The position numbers and the translations under genes are program-made. From NCBI GenBank assembly GCA_965116435.1, contig OZ220686.1, positions 1,426,001-1,490,000 of the forward strand: a stretch of DNA of 64,000 nucleotides, written 5' to 3'. A model generated the notes under the pieces. It was given only the letters and a program-made list of their open reading frames with translations, ran no database searches and was not told the origin of the DNA. Shown piece by piece: positions 60,759 through 64,000 of this stretch (its first letter is position 1; the number at the start of each line of letters is the position of its first letter). This stretch comes from VXPQ01 sp965116435. GTDB lineage: Bacteria; Bacteroidota; Rhodothermia; Rhodothermales; VXPQ01.

Positions 60759-61304
60759 ATGATGGTTCGACAGGGCGCCGACGCGCCGCCGCCGCGCAAG
60801 CTGGTCGCGGTGCTTATGGGCGTATCCGGCGTAGGCAAAACGACGGTCGGGCAAGCGGCGGCGAAACATTTCGGGTGGCCCCTGTTCGACGGCGACGATT
60901 TTCATTCGGCGTCCAATATCGACAAAATGCGTCGAGGCGTCGCCCTGAACGACCACGACCGCGCCGACTGGCTCCATGGCCTGCACGCCCGGATTCAGCG
61001 CTGCCTGGACACGCGGCGCCCGGCCATTGTAACGTGTTCGGCGTTGAAAAAAACGTACCGGGACGCGCTCCGACGCGGCAATCCCGGCGTACTCTTCGTC
61101 TACCTGGAGGCAGAACGAACCGTCGTTGCAAAAAGGATAGGCGCCCGTCGCGGTCATTATTTTGGAGAAAATCTGCTCGACAGCCAGTACGCGGCGCTGG
61201 AAGAGCCGGAAGACGCCTTCACGATCCATGCCGGAGAACCGCTGGAGCAGGTTACGGCCGCCGTGATCGCCCTCTTGGAAAACGCCCTGCAAAACGCCTG
61301 CTGA
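60759..61304 (+). CDS. gntK: Gluconokinase
   Basis: Phosphorylates D-gluconate to 6-phosphogluconate. 181 residues, single P-loop kinase domain: MGVSGVGKTTVGQAAA (Walker A), WPLFDGDDFHSASNIDKMRRG, ALNDHDRADWLHGLHARI, and CSALKKTYRDALRRG are the standard gluconokinase blocks, with GHYFGENLLDSQYAALEEP near the end. The ATG at 60759 is followed by a second ATG at 60762. It faces gnd, which uses its product, across a 38-bp gap containing an intrinsic terminator. It is divergent from pfkA. Confidence 0.95.
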   Translation: MMVRQGADAPPPRKLVAVLMGVSGVGKTTVGQAAAKHFGWPLFDGDDFHSASNIDKMRRGVALNDHDRADWLHGLHARIQRCLDTRRPAIVTCSALKKTYRDALRRGNPGVLFVYLEAERTVVAKRIGARRGHYFGENLLDSQYAALEEPEDAFTIHAGEPLEQVTAAVIALLENALQNAC

Positions 61305-61325
61305 ACCCTCCAGCGCACCCCGAAG

Positions 61326-61361
61326 CGGCCTGTCGGCGGACCTCAGGCCGTCTCTTTTTTT
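61326..61361 (+). terminator. Intrinsic terminator of gntK
   Basis: CGGCCTG (61326-61332) pairs with CAGGCCG (61344-61350), and is followed by TCTC and a run of seven T (61355-61361). The 3' arm overlaps the last codons of gnd on the opposite strand. Confidence 0.7.
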
Positions 61362-62254
61362 ATGGAATGTCCCCCGAACCGGTTGCGCATGGCCGAAAGC
61401 AGGCGGTGCGCAAAGGATCGGTCGTCGCGGGACTGAATGCGCTGAAGCAGCGAAGCGGTAATGACCGGCGCGGCAATATTCAGGTCGATCGCCTCGCGGA
61501 CCGTCCAGCGGCCCTCGCCGGAATCCGGCACGAACGGCGCAATGTCGTGCAAATCCGCATCTTCCTCCAGCGCATCCGCCGTAAGGTCCAGCAGCCAGGA
61601 CCGAACCACGCTCCCGTGCCGCCAGATATCCGCGATGGCCCGGGCGTCCAGGTCAAAACGGTCGCTTCCCGCCATGATCGCAAACCCCTCCGCATACGCC
61701 TGCATCATGCCGTACTCAATGCCGTTGTGCACCATTTTCACGAAATGGCCCGCGCCGGCAGGCCCGACATGCCCCCACCCTTGCCTGCCGTCGCACGCCA
61801 GCGCATCGAACACCGCCGCAAGCCGTTCTACGGCCTGCGCATCCCCGCCCGCCATCAGGCAATACCCTTCCGCAAGGCCCCAGATACCCCCGCTGACGCC
61901 CGCATCGACCAGATGAACGCCTTGCTCCTTCAGCGCAGCGGCGCGGCGCACCGTATTGCGATAATCGGAATTGCCCCCGTCGATCAGGACATCGCCTGCC
62001 TCGAGCAACGGCGCAAGCGCAGCCATTGCGGCGTCTACAGGCTCTCCGGCGGGCACCATCATCCAGATATGCCGGGGCGCGGCGCACCGACGTATCACGG
62101 ATTCCAGCGAATCTGCGGCGATCACGCCGGACTGCTCGTATTTGGAAACCACCTCGGGCGAAAGGTCGAACCCGATGACGCGGTGTCCATGCTGCAGAAG
62201 CCGGAGCGCCATATTGCCCCCCATCTTCCCCAACCCAATCATGCCAATTTCCAT
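61343..62254 (-). CDS. gnd: 6-phosphogluconate dehydrogenase (decarboxylating), short form
   Basis: Oxidatively decarboxylates 6-phosphogluconate to ribulose 5-phosphate. 303 residues from the ATG at 62254. It has MEIGMIGLGKMGGNMALRLL (dinucleotide-binding), ADSLESVI, LIDGGNSDYRNTVRRA, the substrate site VDAGVSGGIWGLAEGYCLMA and catalytic GHFVKMVHNGIEYGMMQAYA. The length fits the short YqeC/GntZ-type enzymes, several of which prefer NAD+; cofactor preference is inferred. It converges on gntK and is divergent from the OPT transporter. The frame stays open far upstream, antisense to the OPT gene, but that part is not real coding sequence. Confidence 0.94.
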   Translation of the reverse strand: MEIGMIGLGKMGGNMALRLLQHGHRVIGFDLSPEVVSKYEQSGVIAADSLESVIRRCAAPRHIWMMVPAGEPVDAAMAALAPLLEAGDVLIDGGNSDYRNTVRRAAALKEQGVHLVDAGVSGGIWGLAEGYCLMAGGDAQAVERLAAVFDALACDGRQGWGHVGPAGAGHFVKMVHNGIEYGMMQAYAEGFAIMAGSDRFDLDARAIADIWRHGSVVRSWLLDLTADALEEDADLHDIAPFVPDSGEGRWTVREAIDLNIAAPVITASLLQRIQSRDDRSFAHRLLSAMRNRFGGHSIKKETA

Positions 62255-62312
62255 GGTGCTGCGGGTGTTCGTGCGTACGTCGTGCCAAAGCGTTCCTGTA
62301 AGATAGCGCGCC

Positions 62313-62356
62313 CGGCCTATTTGAACCCGGCCTATTTGAACCCGGCGTATTTCCGG
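62313..62356. repeat. 15-bp tandem repeat upstream of the OPT gene
   Basis: CGGCCTATTTGAACC occurs at 62313 and 62328, with a decayed third copy (CGGCGTATTTCC) at 62343. It lies in the gnd-OPT divergent gap. The TATTTG core might be promoter-related, but I cannot define a -33/-7 pair. Confidence 0.5.
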
Positions 62357-62473
62357 CGTATCCTTCAAAGTATGCGCCGGGTTTGATTCTTCGCCTGTTC
62401 CTGCACTATTTTCGGGTATTCGCTTCGTCCGGACACCATCCGCGACCCTTCCTGTCGAACACACGCTATACAT

Positions 62474-64000
62474 ATGCCTGCCGGAAAACAGTCCCCCGCC
62501 TTTACGCCGTATATACCAGCGTCGCAATCCTTGCCGGAAATTACGGTCAAGGCGATCATTCTCGGCTTTATTCTGTCCGCCGTGCTGGCCGGAGCCAACG
62601 CCTACCTTGGACTCAAAGTCGGACTCACCGTGTCCGCCTCCATTCCGGCGGCGGTCATGTCCATGGCGATCCTGCGCTTTTTCCGTACGTCGAATATCCT
62701 CGAAAACAATATCGTGCAGACGGCGGCCTCGGCGGGCGAATCGCTGGCGGCGGGCGTCATTTTTACGCTCCCTGCCTTGCTGATGCTGCAATACTGGCAG
62801 GGATTCGACTTTCTGGCCACGATGTCCATCGCGCTCACGGGGGGCGTGCTGGGCGTATTGTTCACCATTCCCCTGCGCCGGGCGCTCATTATCGAGGCCC
62901 AACTGCAATTTCCGGAAGGCGTAGCCACGGGCGAAGTACTCAAGGCCGGTTCGGAAGGCGGGGAAGGCGCCCGGTATATCGCGCTGGCGGGCGTAGCAGG
63001 CGCCTTGCTGAAACTGTTCCAGACCGGATTCCGACTCGTGGCGGACTCCGCGGCCAGCGCGGTGCAAGCGGGGCGGGCTGTTTTCGGATACGGCACCGAA
63101 CTGGGCGTGGCGCTGCTGGGCGTAGGGTATATCGTGGGATTGAACATCGCCGTCCTGGTGTTTGCGGGCGGCCTGATTTCGTGGCTGTTCGGCATCCCCA
63201 TCTATACGGCGATGGCCTCGCCGGAAGAACTGGCGGCCATTACGGGAGGCGCCACGGGATACGACGCGGCGCTGGCGGTGTGGAGCGGGCGCATTCGGTA
63301 CCTCGGCGTCGGGGCCATGGCCCTCGGCGGCGTCTGGGCGCTGCTTTCGCTCGTCAAGCCCATCCGGGACGGCATACGGTCTTCGCTGGACGCCGTCCGG
63401 CAAGCCCGATCGGGCAACCGGGCGGATATAGCCCGGACCGAACGGGACACCCCCATACACATCGTCCTTTGGGGAACGCTCGCCATGTCCATCCCGATCT
63501 TCATCAGCTTCCTGTTCATCGTGGATCAGGACGCGCTGGGCATCACGGCGGGGCTGTACTGGGCTACGCTGGCGGGCGGCCTTATATTCGCGCTCCTCGC
63601 CGGGTTCCTTTTTGCATCCGTGGCCGGATACATGGCCGGTCTCGTGGGGTCGTCGAACAACCCCATCTCCGGCGTCACCATCGCAACGATCCTGAGCATA
63701 TCGTTGCTGCTGCTCTGGGCGCTGGGGTCGCAAATCAATTTCGCCGTGGACGCCATGCAAGCCACCACGGCGGCGGCCACGGCCATTCTGGTCGGGGCGG
63801 TCGTATGCTGCGCAGCCGCCATCGCCGGGGACAACATGCAGGACCTGAAAGCCGGGTACCTCGTAGGCGCCACCCCGTTCAAGCAACAAATCATGCAGGT
63901 GGTGGGCGTCGTGGCCGCCGCGCTGGTGCTGGCGCCCATCCTGGACCTGCTGTTTCAGGCGTATGGCCTGGGCGATGTATTTCCGAGAGAAGGCATGGAC
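62474..64000 (+). CDS. OPT-family oligopeptide/metal-chelate transporter (3' partial)
   Basis: The frame is open from the ATG at 62474 to the window end: 509 residues are visible of an expected 600-700. It belongs to the oligopeptide transporter superfamily (OPT/YSL). The N-terminus contains LPEITVKAIILGFILSAVLA and GANAYLGLKVGLTVSASIPA, then the FFRTSNILENNIVQTAASAG block and QFPEGVATGEVLKAG, which are hallmarks of prokaryotic OPTs. Later segments include GSSNNPISGVTIATILSIS and AIAGDNMQDLKAGYLVGATP. At least ten membrane segments are visible. It is an inner-membrane importer of peptides or metal chelates; the substrate cannot be read here. No stop codon is reached before base 64000. Confidence 0.92.
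   Translation, partial: MPAGKQSPAFTPYIPASQSLPEITVKAIILGFILSAVLAGANAYLGLKVGLTVSASIPAAVMSMAILRFFRTSNILENNIVQTAASAGESLAAGVIFTLPALLMLQYWQGFDFLATMSIALTGGVLGVLFTIPLRRALIIEAQLQFPEGVATGEVLKAGSEGGEGARYIALAGVAGALLKLFQTGFRLVADSAASAVQAGRAVFGYGTELGVALLGVGYIVGLNIAVLVFAGGLISWLFGIPIYTAMASPEELAAITGGATGYDAALAVWSGRIRYLGVGAMALGGVWALLSLVKPIRDGIRSSLDAVRQARSGNRADIARTERDTPIHIVLWGTLAMSIPIFISFLFIVDQDALGITAGLYWATLAGGLIFALLAGFLFASVAGYMAGLVGSSNNPISGVTIATILSISLLLLWALGSQINFAVDAMQATTAAATAILVGAVVCCAAAIAGDNMQDLKAGYLVGATPFKQQIMQVVGVVAAALVLAPILDLLFQAYGLGDVFPREGMD

Noticed and set aside
61343..63889. 848-codon gnd fusion
   Set aside because: The part beyond 62254 is antisense to the OPT transporter; the dehydrogenase starts with a classic dinucleotide-binding motif at 62254.

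Overview
The window looks like a high-GC member of the Rhodothermota/Bacteroidota group (Rhodothermales-like). The evidence is as follows: two proteins end in classical type IX secretion (T9SS) sorting domains containing QNYPNPFNP, and other secreted proteins have related tails. A PorV/PorQ-family barrel, a TonB receptor with an N-terminal carboxypeptidase-regulatory-like domain, a DUF5916 protein and a DUF6807 protein are present. The tRNA-guanine transglycosylase lacks the usual Cys/His zinc ligands, as I recall for Bacteroidota enzymes. Shine-Dalgarno sites are mostly weak. The assignment rests on gene content; no rRNA is present.

Layout. 1-6.1 kb: 3' part of nadE, then zwf-pgl (oxidative pentose phosphate entry) on the minus strand, a secreted protein with a duplicated SH3-like module, and a small outer-membrane barrel. 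6.1-12.5 kb is accessory: a short HigA-like antitoxin, an iodotyrosine-deiodinase-like nitroreductase, a phased array of 27-bp dyad repeats, a solitary HsdR_N-type nuclease, an AAA ATPase + DUF3226 TOPRIM pair with a DinB protein, 42-bp tandem repeats and ppk2. 12.8-34.5 kb is a polysaccharide-utilisation/secretion region: GH10 xylanase lipoprotein, GH5-CBM6 glycanase, two paralogous CBM9-like T9SS proteins, DUF5916 protein, TPR lipoprotein, PpiC-type chaperone, and a minus-strand operon CBM9-like protein > TonB receptor > 1.1-kb-residue exported protein > PorV-like barrel. 34.8-46 kb: Tat-exported Gfo/Idh/MocA oxidoreductase, DUF6807-ThuA protein, a second ATPase/TOPRIM pair bracketed by 36-bp direct repeats, a BASS transporter, and a five-module ThuA/sugar-dehydrogenase/PKD/cytochrome c protein. 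46-64 kb: cupin, tRNA-Leu(CAA), galactonate-dehydratase-like enolase, then a long minus-strand run of housekeeping genes (pfkA, NDUFA9-like SDR, barrel protein, clpX, AI-2E permease, tgt, ispH, methyltransferase, two lipoproteins, M20 peptidase), gntK, gnd and an OPT transporter cut by the window end.

How it fits together. Secreted glycanases and T9SS carbohydrate-binding proteins would release oligosaccharides. The TonB receptor, BASS and OPT transporters and periplasmic oxidoreductases would import or oxidise the products. zwf, pgl, gntK, gnd, pfkA and the sugar-acid dehydratase would feed them into central metabolism.

The best candidates for something undescribed are the two independent ATPase-TOPRIM pairs (PARIS/OLD-like architecture but with different TOPRIM families), the 30/40-bp phased repeat array at 7.1-7.4 kb, and a family of dispersed palindromes found at gene ends.
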